DNA of 64,000 nt from Anastatus disparis (taxonomy: Eukaryota > Arthropoda > Insecta > Hymenoptera > Eupelmidae): assembly GCA_017163975.1 (NCBI GenBank), contig JAFFSR010000082.1, positions 795,001 to 859,000 of the forward strand, read 5' to 3'. Positions 1-10,781 of the stretch are shown in pieces. The notes beneath the pieces were generated by a model. The model worked only from the letters and a program-made list of their open reading frames with translations, was not told where the DNA came from and searched no databases. Every line of letters begins with the position of its first letter. The stretch's first letter is position 1. Position numbers and translations under genes: made by a program.

Positions 1-597
1 GGTCCAGCTGTGATTCGGATAACCACAGTTCCAGCAGTGTGGTCGGGCTGCTCCAGTCTTTCTGGGTGGTTTCTCACAGTTAGTTATAGAGTGGATTAGC
101 GGAGCTTTATGGGCAGAAAGGGTTGGGAGGAAGGCTGGACGGGTTACTTTAAGGGACATTAAAGGAGGGATTATGGATGAGGGTGCGTGGGATGTGCTAG
201 GGATGGAAAATGAAGGGGTAATGTTAAGTGACCTAAGGGGTGGTATGAATTTCGAAATGGGACACGTGGTACTACGAATAGGATAAGGTGTTATGGACAT
301 ATCTGCTGGGGTAATAGTAATCTAAAGGGACATAGGAGGTTGAATGGTAGATGACTGAGGGGCGGTGGACACATGTTGGGGGTTATAACTATTCCGTATT
401 AAGCTGCTCCTTGCATGCTCTTTTTTTAAAGGTTGAGTATGACTGTTACTATTAACAGTACAACCATGACTATCCATATTATTTATGCTAATACTAAATT
501 CACGACCATTCGGTACTCTCCAAGAAATGGGTCTGATGCTGCCAATGCTGTTCACTACCTGACTATAGTTTCTGCTATTTCTGTAGTTAGGATTGCG
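1..597. other. No recognisable gene
   Basis: The first ~300 bases are G-rich on the plus strand and encode nothing I recognise. From about 322 onward the only coding possibility is the minus-strand frame described in the next entry. Confidence 0.4.
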
Positions 598-642
598 ATC
601 CAATTTGCCATTACTCTCCAATTTATGGCTAGTTCTATCCAA
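322..642 (-). CDS. Hypothetical low-complexity ORF, possibly retroelement gag
   Basis: A 106-residue frame starting at 642 and ending at a TAA. Its N-terminal part lies inside the 39-bp minisatellite, so it begins with repeats of the type SNGKLDR / SHKLE, and its C-terminal half is rich in Ser, Asn, Arg and Gln. No domain is recognised. The frame is open further upstream on the minus strand through several repeat units, so the true start may be higher than 642. A possible LTR lies just upstream in the same orientation (870-1390), which would fit a gag-like leader protein. That is inference only, and it could equally be a chance frame through a repeat. Confidence 0.22.
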   Translation of the reverse strand: MDRTSHKLESNGKLDRNPNYRNSRNYSQVVNSIGSIRPISWRVPNGREFSISINNMDSHGCTVNSNSHTQPLKKEHARSSLIRNSYNPQHVSTAPQSSTIQPPMSL

Positions 643-792
643 TTTGCCATTGCTCTACAATTTATGGCTATTTCTATCCAATTGTCCATTGCTTTCCAAT
701 TTATGGCTATTTCCATCCAATTTGCTATTGCTCTCTAATTTATTAAGATTTCTATCTAATTTGCTATTGCTCTTTAATTTATGGCTGTTTCT
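598..792. repeat. 39-bp minisatellite, five units
   Basis: Units start at 598, 637, 676, 715 and 754, exactly 39 bases apart, each beginning ATCCAAT or ATCTAAT and containing AATTTATGGCT. A sixth partial unit starts at 793. The 39-bp period keeps a frame (13 codons), and the minus strand reads through as a repeated 13-residue unit. Unit divergence rises toward the right end. Confidence 0.9.
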
Positions 793-869
793 ATCCAAAG
801 AGAGCCAACGATACACTAAATTAAACGAATAATTTTACATTAAACCCGATAGCTGGAAAGGTAATAAGT

Positions 870-1390
870 TTGAACGAGAGTTGGAAAAGAAAAAATGAAT
901 GCACTGTTCTAAGTCGCACACGTGGTCACCAACACACACGCGCATAACGCAACAAAAAGAAACAATATATTTATCGTTAAAGCCAAAAAGTACAACTATT
1001 GTAAAGCATTTACGCTCTATGCACTCACACTAAAACTTTACTCCTTCACACAGAAAACGGAAAAGCAAAGAAAGCTCTGCTTTTTATACTAGTGCTACGC
1101 AGTTCTAATATAATTAATGTCAACCGACTTAGTGGCTAGCGACAGAAAGAATGAACATCTCAAGATGGATGTTCTTCCTTCTCCACGTGGCACGCTACGC
1201 GCAGCACCTTATGCTCTTACCTTTTTCTTCTATTTGACTACTAGAGTCATGCTGCAGGTATACTAGATACGTTGACTAAGCTTGGCTGTGCTGTATATTA
1301 TTTGTATAGGTACATGTGTGCACGCTTTTATGGTAGGTGGCTTAAGGTTGGCTTCAAGTTGACTGGCGTTGTCTCTCTCTTAACCACGCG
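870..1390 (-). repeat. Possible LTR of an unidentified retroelement
   Basis: This stretch contains no frame of note. On the minus strand it has a TATA-like AGTATAAAAAGCAG (about 1076-1095) with promoter-like spacing to a T/G-rich segment, and it lies directly upstream of the minisatellite-bearing frame. No second copy is present in the window, so the boundaries and the LTR identity are inferred. Confidence 0.22.
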
Positions 1391-1985
1391 CAAATTCACC
1401 GTCTTCCTTCTTGTGTTTTTTCTTGTGTTTTTTCTTTTCGTTGAATAGGCTCCGTAGACACAGATATAGACATTTTTTCAAAAGCATGGTGAATAAGAGC
1501 CTTTGTAAGAACTTGAATAACCAAAAAAGTAAGACTCTTACAAAAAATGCATAAAAAGTAGAATTAAGCACGAATTAAATGCTTTAATACAAACTTCGTT
1601 GCATTATAAAAAGCTTTGTGGTTTAAAAGCTATAGGCGATTAAAATATGCCAATGAAATAACATAAAAAATTGATCATATTTTATATTTTAAAAATATTA
1701 ACTAAATATGTGGTAATATTGAATTAAGATTAACTCTCAAACAACAAAAGTTTTTTAAATACAACAGAGCTCAAATTATAGCTTTTAATTCGTGCTTCAT
1801 TTTATCTTTTATGCATTTTTTTGTAACAGTCTTAGTTCTTTCGTTATTCAAGTTTTTATGAAGGCTCTTATTTACTATATTTTTGAAAATATGTCTATAT
1901 CTTTTTCTAGCGAGCCTTTTCGACGGAAAGAAAAAACAAAAATTCATTTTTTTCATCAAAAAATCATATCCTGCAATTTCAGCCA
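1391..1985. repeat. Imperfect foldback repeat
   Basis: Sequence at about 1391-1583 is an imperfect reverse complement of about 1780-1985. For example AAGCACGAATTAAA (about 1566) pairs with TTTAATTCGTGCTT (about 1785). The arms are ~190 bp around a ~195-bp AT-rich spacer. This is a decayed foldback or MITE. Frames inside it are mirror-related low-complexity peptides and are not genes. Confidence 0.65.
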
Positions 1986-2164
1986 AATCTGTTTTCCGGA
2001 GGTGGGGTGCTCTCCTTGTTAGATTTTATATAAATATGTGTACGTGTTCTTAAATGCATAAGTAATATCAATGTTTTCCATTGGATGATTTAGAAATTAA
2101 TTGAGATATAATAATATTTTATGAGATGTAAACTTTATTTTATAGCTAATATGCTGATATGTTC

Positions 2165-3000
2165 AGTCCAGTTTCTGTACTACTATATAAGAGTTCGCCT
2201 ATTAGATTTCTAAAACCTATTCTCTTATTTATTTGTTTGTTCAAATTTCAGACTTGTTTCTATCGAAGTTTCATAATGTTTATCATTTTCTAGATGATAT
2301 TTTACAGCCAATGGATTAATATATTTTCGTTAACTTGAAGTCATTACACTCTTTTCATTATCGTAATGAATATCAATTCCAATATATTCTGCAATTTTAC
2401 CTAGATCTTTTATTACAAATTATTGCATCAGTTGAGCTTTTATTCCATTTATCTTACTTTTATTTTTAAAGCAAATTATTATATTGTTTGTGTTATTTAC
2501 TTATAAACAATAGTCATGATTGCTTCAAACAAAATTTAATTTTTCAACATAGTTATTAAATGTTTCATACCATGCTCGCGGACTTTCTCTAAGACCATAG
2601 GGTGCTTTTCGGAGTTTACATAGTTTATTTTATCCAGTTTTATAACCTTTTAGTTCATGAATGTAAATTTCAGATTTTACTGTACTATTGAGATTCACCG
2701 TCTCAACGTCCCTTTGTTCGATATATAAATTAATTATACATATTCACAGTTAGTGAACTTAACAAAATCTTTAAGGTTTTTATTTTTCCAACTGGAGATT
2801 ATACATTTCCTACATATTCTTTTTGTTAAAAGCCCTTTACTACTAATCGAGCTTTATAAAAATAATCTTACATTTTTTAAATATTTATTAAACATTAATT
2901 ATTTTCTTTTCTTTAGGTTTATCTATAATAGTCCATGTTTTATTTTTATTTAAACTTTTAATTTTAGAATCCATAGCTTTTTGCCATTCTTTACTTTTTG
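2165..3000 (-). pseudogene. pol: Copia-type reverse transcriptase/RNase H remnant
   Basis: The minus strand reads a decayed Ty1/copia polymerase. In order it shows the N-terminal palm entry EWQKAMDSKIKSLN (about 2960-3000), a DVETVNLNS motif corresponding to the family's DVKTAFLNG (about 2685-2710), KLRKAPYGLRESPRAWYETF (about 2560-2620), and KDLGKI (about 2398-2413) leading toward the RNase H connection. Stops and frameshifts occur throughout, and the segment that should hold the YVDD catalytic box has been lost after CLYVSNTNN. The integrase C-terminal tail lies upstream on the same strand. The element is certainly inactive. No LTRs were identified. Confidence 0.8.
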
Positions 3001-3043
3001 GAAAATTTATCGCCTCCTCGAATGTATCCGATACATTAGCGTT

Positions 3044-3075
3044 TACACACACACATATATATATATATATATATC
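3044..3075. repeat. (AC)n/(AT)n microsatellite
   Basis: A short ACACAC tract followed by ATATAT lies between the copia remnant and the MITE at 3080. It probably marks the insertion site. Confidence 0.85.
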
Positions 3076-3079
3076 GCTA

Positions 3080-3323
3080 CGGACTTTTGAGGATTGCGAC
3101 GTTGCCAAATCTAAAAATAACCGCTTCGATAGTACCGTCCTTGTTTTAGTATCCTGCACATTCGGCGGGTGTGTGGCAGTTATCCCACTCTTTTTTTCCG
3201 CCAATATTTTATATTTCAAAAATCCTCAAAGTTCCACGGAACTTCCGTGAAACTTTGAGGATTTTGAAATTTAACATGCGATTCCCTATGTACGGCAACA
3301 CTGTTGACTCCTCAAAAGTCCGG
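3080..3323. mobile_element. MITE with CGGACTTTTGAGGA inverted ends
   Basis: The left end CGGACTTTTGAGGATTGCGA and the right end (reverse complement CCGGACTTTTGAGGAGTCAA) are inverted, with GTTGCC also shared internally. A second nested palindrome lies at 3221-3262, where AATCCTCAAAGTTCC pairs with its complement. The ~244-bp non-coding element splits the copia polymerase between the integrase tail and the RT start. The TSD is obscured by the neighbouring AT microsatellite. Confidence 0.7.
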
Positions 3324-3359
3324 TTTCTAAAAATATAGGTAGTTATTGGATTACTATAT

Positions 3360-3720
3360 CTTTCTATGAGACTTTTTTCCTGCTTGAAGTTCTTTCAACT
3401 TCGAAATTTTCTTTTCGTTTTTTAAGTGTTTTGTTTACGTTGACAAAATTATCATTTGCTTTTTTATTAGAATTTTTACTATCATAATTTCATTATCATT
3501 TATTTCATTCTTACCTTTTGCTATTTCAGAATTGATTTTACTTTTACTATTCTTATTTCCTAAATTTACTTTACTATAATTTTTATCATTTTGTTCAACA
3601 CGAATTGATCCTGTATCTTCTTCAATTACTCTATCATGTCTGGCATTTATAACTTTGTGATTAATCAAAACTCTATAACAGTTATGTGTTCAACCTACTT
3701 GTATACCTCATTTGGCTTTA
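3360..3720 (-). pseudogene. Copia integrase C-terminal tail and linker
   Basis: The minus frame starting near 3720 reads CYRVLINHKVINARHDRVIEE, split here by no stop. It resembles the copia integrase tail, in which the family has NGYRVWD...RDVVFDE. A Lys/Asn-rich linker of ~60 residues follows, as is normal between copia integrase and RT. The RT remnant continues beyond the MITE at lower coordinates. Above 3720 the frame becomes interrupted Lys-rich sequence. Confidence 0.55.
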
Positions 3721-3899
3721 TCGTCCCATTTACTTTTTATGACTTTTTTAATTTTCTTAGTGGATTCACCTTTTTTATTTTTCTTGTTGAACTTACTTTT
3801 TCAATCTTCTAATTCAGTTTATTTTTCAAATTTATTACTTAATGCATTTAAAAAGCCTTGTTTTTATTATTTATTATTTTCTTTATCTGGTTATTAACT

Positions 3900-4578
3900 T
3901 TTTTCCTTTTTGACTTGTCTTTCTAACATGTGTTCTGTCATAACCTGAAAAAAATTTTATAGCCTTTTTTTCTGGCGATCACATGGCTTTAATTTTTATA
4001 TATCCGCATCTAATAATTTTTTCTTTTGACTTTCATATATATTTCTTATTATTCTTTTGTCTTTTAATTATATTTTTGAAGTTTAATGATCAGCCAAGTT
4101 TTTCATTTCACTCATCACGCTTTTCTGTTTTATCAATTAATATATTTTCTATTTCATAAATACAAACTACTACCATGTTGGTAATTGAGGTTTTACGTTC
4201 CGGCATCGGAAAGAAAACAATTTATGTTAATATTAAACGGTTGATATGTATTTCACAGTATGTCAAGTACAGTGATTATTATTTTATCTAATTGTAAATA
4301 TCTTAGCTTTACTCTACATATACGATTGTAAAGAGCATATCATTATCGCCACATTGTGCTTGCAAGGCTCTGCTAAACTGACTATAGTTTTTCAGCTATA
4401 ACCTCTCTCTCTCAGCTGATTTACTAGCTCGTTTACCAATGGATGGTGATAAATATAACGGTGGTCCTCAAGTAATTCTGATCGTAAAGTTTTTTCACTT
4501 TATATTTTCTTTTTGGATATAATTCTAGGCACATTTAGGATCCAATTCTAATAAAAACCGAAATCGAAGAATGAGCAC
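3900..4578. other. AT-rich stretch without a gene
   Basis: No supported coding region. It may hold decayed upstream parts of the minus-strand copia element. It ends at the gypsy 5' LTR. Confidence 0.4.
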
Positions 4579-5289
4579 TGTTACATCCGCATAATCACGG
4601 ATATATGGAAAATCCTTCTTGTGAAAAAAATCTTTTTATTATTTTTATCTCTTTTCAATTAATTTTTTTATTTTTTGCTGTAGACAGATAATTATGTTTA
4701 TTTGCAGTTCTCTCTCCGAATAACATTAATAAATACATATAAATAAATAAATAAATCTTTTAGTAATAAGAAATATGCTGTATTAAAAAAATAAATTTAA
4801 TTTCTTGCAATAGTCTTAAGAGAAAAGCAGTAAGTTCGCGCACCATATACGCTACCTCAGCATTTTTAGGCGTGATAAGAAGATATCTTCTGTCACCGAA
4901 TGTGAGATTTTAAAGAGTTTCTCACGGCCGAACTGACCAATGGGACTCTTTTAAATTTTGACGAACATGCATTTTTATTTCTAGATTTGTACCTTTCTTG
5001 CAGAGAAAAATAATTTTAAGAAATCAGTCTGCAGTCAGTTCTCCCGAGCAACAGTACAAGCAAAAGAGAGAATCTCAATAAAAAAACTTGTTAACTCGCG
5101 CCGAATTCTACTACGCTATTAGTTTTTTTTCTTGTTGCTTCTTAAATTGATTTCTTTTACAAAAAAAAATCAAGCAGCGCAAATTCGGAACGCGCTTGAA
5201 TCAAAGAGTTATTTTCTTCTTTGCTGGTTTATCTCTCAATATACGCGATGTACTGCGTTTAAAATATTTCTGTAAAATTTATTAATAAC
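4579..5289 (+). repeat. 5' LTR of the gypsy element
   Basis: The ~710-bp stretch begins with TG and aligns along its full length to 23343-24066, with scattered substitutions and small indels. Both copies carry GAGTTTCTCACGGCCGAAC and GCAACAGTACAAGCAAAAGA. Terminal TGTTA is mirrored by TAAC at the far end. The right boundary is taken where the two copies stop aligning (AATAAC). No obvious primer-binding site could be named. Confidence 0.88.
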
Positions 5290-6817
5290 GCCTTTTCTTA
5301 TTCGAAATACATTGTTCAAAACGTTCTCTATTGAAGGGAAACGCTAGGTAACTAGACAAAATACTTGCTTTAGATGAACATAGAACTAATATTTTCAATT
5401 CTTAATTTATTTATAAATTAATTACTCGAAAACCAAGTATTTGAAGCGTTCTCTATCACAGGGAAACACAAGACAAAATACTTGCTTTACATGAGCATAG
5501 AACATTTATTTTAATCCTTATTTATTTATACATAAATTAACAAAGAAATTAATAAATCTAACATTAAGTAAAAGTAAATACTTTACTTCTTTCTGATTCT
5601 ATAACTAACATTTTTCTGAAATAGCAATCTTTACCTTACAAATAGCTAAAATAAAAACTTAATCAATCAGCTTATCTAACGCAAAGCGTAAGATTGAACT
5701 AACGCTTATACATTTGCTTTTAAATTTTCCTTTGCTACTTTTTCTTATTTTAATATGAAGTGAACCATTTTTCTTTCTTTGCAAATGTAATTCTGCACTA
5801 ACTGAGTTAAAAATTAATGTTTTTTTTGTTGTTTTTTTATCTCATTATTTTTGTTATTGTTTCTCTCCTTCTTTCTTTTTTCTTTCTCTCTCTAACAGGA
5901 TTTACGGTTTTTGAGCCTCACAGCATAAAACTCGTAAATTATTTTTTCATGCTTAACAGCATTTTAAAATTTCTGATGGAGAGTGAAGAAAAAAAATTTT
6001 TTTAATCATAACGTTTTATTTCTTGAGGGTCTTTTAGGTCTTGAGCCTAACAGCATAAGACTTGCAATTCGCCGTTTGTGCTTAACAGCACGAAAGGCTC
6101 AACCTGAAGAAAATAAAAAAGGAAGAAACAAGTTGACCCTATATCTGAAAGTTTATTTTCAATTTTATGTTTGTATCTATTGAGCCTCACGGCATATTGT
6201 GCTAGTTCTCTTTTATCGCTTAACAGCGGCAGAAGACTTGGAAAGAGAAAACATACAATTAGGTGTTGGAGCAACTTTTCTCTAATACATATTTTTTTTC
6301 CTCCTCCTCTCCTTTTTTTTCTTTTCTTCATTTCTTCAAATAATCATTTTTTTTCTTTTTGGTTTCGCTTTTTTCTTTTCTTTTTTACTTTCCTCCTTCC
6401 AAAAAGGGGTTTAGTTGTCAACCCATATGTAATCGACACGCTAGCTAAATATTTAATAACTCCCCCCCGGATACGACAACCGCAACAGCAACGCGTTGTA
6501 ATCAAAGTGAATCTTGAAGAAGATCCTATCCTACCAAGAGCAGCATCATTGAATTTAGAAGGGCTACCTCTACAAGAAGAAGTATCGCTCACACCATTTC
6601 TACCATTGCCCTTGAAAGTTGACCAAGCCGGTTAACATATGCAGTCGGAAAATAATCTAATTACTATCGATTAAAAAAATTTTCTTATATCGCATTTCCT
6701 TTTCTTCTATAAGTAAGAAGTATTTTATTTAAAAATTTTGTTTTATTCCTCTCTCTTCTTCTCTCTCTTGTTTCATTCGATCGCGCTAATAAATAAAATT
6801 AATTTTAAACATCTAAA
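5290..6817 (+). other. Gypsy 5' leader with internal repeats
   Basis: A long AT-rich untranslated leader between the LTR and gag. Two ~60-bp related segments (5323-5390 and 5450-5512) share ACAAAATACTTGCTTTA and GTTCTCTAT. Three copies of a ~130-140-bp unit begin TTGAGCCT at about 5912, 6041 and 6180, each followed about 38 bases later by GCTTAACAGC. Frames here are short and T-rich and give no recognisable protein. Confidence 0.6.
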
Positions 6818-8160
6818 ATGAACATCGACAAAGCCGATAACAAAGATTTGCCGCTCATTGAAGAGGAGTTAAGACTATATGCTAACAACTTAAAAGAACG
6901 CGAACAAAGAATTAAGGATTTAAAACAAGCGCTTGAGAATCGTGAGAAGAAAGTCCTAAGTGAGGCAGAACGGTCAAAGAAGGACGCGATGGACTCATTA
7001 AATGTAGAAAAGGAACGCGTTTAAATGCGTGAAATGGAACTCGAAAAAGAAAGAAGACGCCGGGAAAATCTTGAAATTACCATATCGGACACTGCCTCTA
7101 GCGTATCAAATTTTCCCTTAGCACAAACTAATAAAACAGATTTGGGATCTCAAAATAAAACGAATTCGAGGTTAAAGCCAATAGACGAAACCGAGGAGTC
7201 GACAGAGGACGTGATAATTCAATTAACAAAAATGCGCTGTGACATAGATCGAATGCGTGCAACTTGCTCAACGTCCCCCGCACCGCAAGCACAGCAAATA
7301 TTACCACCAGACCCAGCATCAAGACCTTATAATGACTTAGCAGAACCACAGAATTCATGGACTGTGCCACCAAGCATTTACATAAAGGAGGCCTTAAACA
7401 GCATACCAAAATTTGACGGAACAAACTTAATACCTTTCGTCAGAGCATGCAAACGCGCAACTCAAATAGTTCCTCAGCACCTTGAGAGAGAGTTAATAAA
7501 GTTAGTAAAAAATAAACTCGAAGACAAAGCGTATATCGCATTCGAGCATAATAATTTCGAGACATTAGACGAATTCGTCGATAGACTAAAATCCATTTGC
7601 CCCCACGGAAACTCCAAACAATCTAAGAGGTAAACTTGACCAAATTTATAAGGGAAGGAACGAGTCGCTGCTTGATTTTATTACACGAATATTTGACCTT
7701 AAAGAAGCTATTATCGATCGAAAACGTTTCGATATCAACAATGAATTAACTCGCGACGAACTTTCTGAAATAGGAGGAGATATAATCGAAGGATTTCGAG
7801 ACAGCTTACCGCCGGAATTCAGGGAAAGGCTCACAAAACTCAGCAAGCTTAACTCTGAACAAAATATTCGACGACGCAATCGCGGTAGTTAAATAAATTG
7901 ATGGGGACAACTCGAAGCATGGATATAAGATCAACGAAAGAAATAAAAATCTTCATGAAAACAGACGAGATACGAACGAAGCAACAGCTGTAAAACCAGA
8001 TGTGCCACGAGCAACCACATCTAATAAGGGGAGATACAACCAGACTAACAACCAATCAAATGACAGAAGCAAAAGTCATAATAACAATTACCAGATAAAA
8101 GTATGTGCCTATTGCAAAAACAGAAGTCATGTAAAGTAAGAGTGCCGTAAATTAAAATGG
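6818..8160 (+). pseudogene. gag: Gypsy Gag, broken
   Basis: The chosen ATG at 6818 opens a charged, coiled-coil-like N-terminus rich in Glu/Lys/Arg. An in-frame TAA at 7022-7024 is followed at once by ATG at 7025 in the same frame. The capsid-like part includes FDGTNLIPFVRAC and FEHNNFETLDEFVDRL, typical of gypsy capsids. A frameshift near 7600 moves the remainder (KGRNESLLDFITRIFDL) to another frame, and a second lies near 7855. A CCHC zinc knuckle (Cys-x2-Cys-x4-His-x4-Cys) is visible at 8104-8145 but contains a TAA in place of a codon. Gag binds genomic RNA and forms the particle. This copy cannot. Confidence 0.8.
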
Positions 8161-8289
8161 GTCAAAGAGAATTAACAAAAAAACGAGACGAACACTCCAG
8201 CAAAGGACGCTCCTGGAGCCACAGCCAAAAAACGCGTCCAGTGAACGCGATTGTAACAGAAATTACATCTAAACCATCAACTTAGAAGA

Positions 8290-9530
8290 AACAACGCCAA
8301 TCGTCATCGTAGAATCCCCACAATTTCTACACAACCCGTTTAAGCTATGGTTGATTCAGGTGTGCAGCCCAATATAGCCAAAATAGGCGTTTTTAACGGA
8401 GACGTAATGGTTAACAAATCAAACCGACCATTGTTAAGAGGAATATCGGGAACCGATATACCTTCGATTGGTACATGTGTCATTGACATATACGGATCCC
8501 AACAGAGGTCATTATAGTCGCCAATGATTGTCCGATGAAAACAGAAGCAATTATAGGTACAAACTTCTGTAAGCAACATGGTGCAAGCCTCGATTTCTAT
8601 CAAAAGGCATTAATTTTTGAGGACAAAACCTTGCCTTTCATAAATTTACATAAAAAGAATACCTGCTCTAGCAACCGCAACTGTACGTTTCTAGTTGAAT
8701 AACCTAGAAGAAGAATATGGCTATATTAGGAAAATAAAATTTAACGGAAAAGGCATAGTGGCATGAAACGTTATGGCAATCAACGACGGAGGCTGCGTTG
8801 ACGTAGAAGTATTCAATACCAATATCTTTGATATCGACCTAGAAATAACACTGCTAACTCTAGAACCAACACAGAAATATTATCAGCATCGTAACAAGAA
8901 AATTTTTATAGACAAAGATAGCACTCTCTTCATGGATACAAAAGATATAAAAGAAGTTAACGTCACGAATCAAGCACCTTCTCTTGTTTTTATGCAGGCC
9001 GATGAAGATGATGCAAGGTCAGCCGACGAACTAATCCACGACTTAATTACTTTCGAATATGGTCAAGAATACGATCGATTCTTTCAGAGACGCTACTCAG
9101 ACAGTACTATTTGCTCATCTTCCGAAAAAGACCTTCAAATTTAAGAAAATATAATTCCTAAATCTAAGGTTCCTGTGCAGATGTTACCCAATTCTGCAAC
9201 GTCATGCGTTGAGTCCGAAAATGCTTCGCGCCACACGGTAGACGATGATGTTCCGAACTCTATCGCAAATCTACTCGAATCCCCCGGTCAAAATCCAAAA
9301 CCATTGTACGCAAAGTCCGAAAACGCCCCGCGCAACACGGTAAGCGACGGTGACAATGTGCGATATGGCACCTACGAGACTTACGCTAAGCCCGAAGGAG
9401 TTTCGCGCAACACGGTAAGCACAAGTCTAACAAAAGGGGAAATTAAAATATCAGATAACGAAAGCACAGAAACCACTGAAGAAGATATAATAATCCGAGA
9501 TTTCCTTCTAGGTGCAAATTAGCTGGACTA
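8290..9530 (+). pseudogene. pro: Gypsy protease and protease-RT linker, broken
   Basis: The aspartic protease active site reads MVDSGVQPN (8347 onward), the DSG version of the retroviral D-T/S-G triad. The enzyme would cleave Gag-Pol. The frame is interrupted before and after it. Downstream, two longer open stretches (8773-9144 and 9175-9522) encode acidic linker sequence without a known domain. The second contains a repeated element PRNTVS / SRNTVS preceded by KSENA or KPEGV. Such linkers lie between protease and RT in env-bearing gypsy elements. Confidence 0.7.
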
Positions 9531-9639
9531 TATCGAAATAAATCGAGTGAATTAACCAATAGAAACTTATGTAAATTACTCTGATACAGAACCATGCATC
9601 AACAGAACTATTTTAGACATTAATACTGTCACTGAATTC

Positions 9640-10770
9640 TACGTCAAGCCCTATAAAAAGGATAGTCGAAGTTCAAAACACAAAAATTTTGAGCGAGTAT
9701 ACAATGCTAACGTCAAAAACAGAACAGAATATATATTAAACGACATACCTAAAAACCATATAGCGGGAAAAAACGAAGCAAGGCTGCAGAAGCTCATAAA
9801 AAAAACAGCTGTTGTTTTCCATTCAAAGGGAGTACCCCTTTCCGCCACTAACATAATCGAACATAAAATCGAAAACTACGACGAAGAACCAGGGAACGTA
9901 AGACAGTACCCAATACCTCAAAAATTGCAAGAAGTCGTTTACGAGCAAATAAGTAAATTGTTAGAATCAGATATAGTCGAAAGAAGTGAATCGCCTTTTA
10001 GCAGCCCTCTCTGGGTTGTCAAAAAAGAAGATGATGTCGACGGGAAGCCACAATGGAGAGTTGTAGTCGATTCCCGAAAATTAAATGAGAAGATCAAGCC
10101 ATATCCACATCCAATCCCATATATTACACATCTAGTCGAGCAGCTCAGTGGGGCTCGCTATTCTATCATCGTGGATATGTATTTAGGTTTCCATCAGGTG
10201 AGGATTAGAGAAGAAGATCAAGAGAAAACAGCCTTTTCTACTCCTTATGGTCACTTTCACTTCAAAAGAATGCCTATCGGAATTCGAACAGCAGCAAGTA
10301 CTTTTCTAGAATTAAATGATAGGATATTAGGGCATAAACCGTTAGATCTAAGCTCGAAAGGAAAAGGAAAGCTAGGATATATTGATGACGTCATACTGTT
10401 TGCAGAAAATCTAAACGATCTAAACGAAATATTTCTGGAATTTACAGAGACTTTAAGGAAATCTAACCTAAAGTTAAATCCCTTAAAGTGACAATTTTAC
10501 GAAATATCAGTGACATTTCTTGGTCACGAGATTAGTCATAAAGGCATGAGACCAGACCCAAATAAGACCCAAGCTGTTGAAAAATTCCCTCGTCCACGAA
10601 ATGTCAAGAGAATACGCCAATTTCTTGGTCTGTGCGGATATTATCAACGTTTCATCCTAAATTTTGCAACGATCGCAAAGCCATTGACAAACCTTTTGAA
10701 GAAAGCAGTAACTTTCAATTGGGCAGTTGAACAGGAAATAGCTTTGAAGACGCTCAAAATTGGCTAATTA
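9640..10770 (+). pseudogene. pol: Gypsy reverse transcriptase, nearly complete
   Basis: RNA-directed DNA polymerase of Ty3/gypsy type. In order: the entry PLSATNIIEHKI, then SPFSSPLWVVKK, WRVVVDSRKLNEK (palm start), the YSIIVDMYLGFHQV motif with the first catalytic Asp, FHFKRMPIGI, the catalytic box YIDD at 10378-10389, and the thumb FLGHEISHKGMRPDPNKT. A TGA at 10489-10491 interrupts it between the palm and thumb; otherwise the frame runs on. The TGA stands where a Cys codon would be usual, so a single base is involved. RNase H follows after a frame change near 10768. Confidence 0.88.
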
Positions 10771-10781
10771 ATGAACCAATT

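Noticed and set aside
7128..7424. Antisense gene opposite gag
   Set aside because: Shadow of the gag frame with no recognisable domain.
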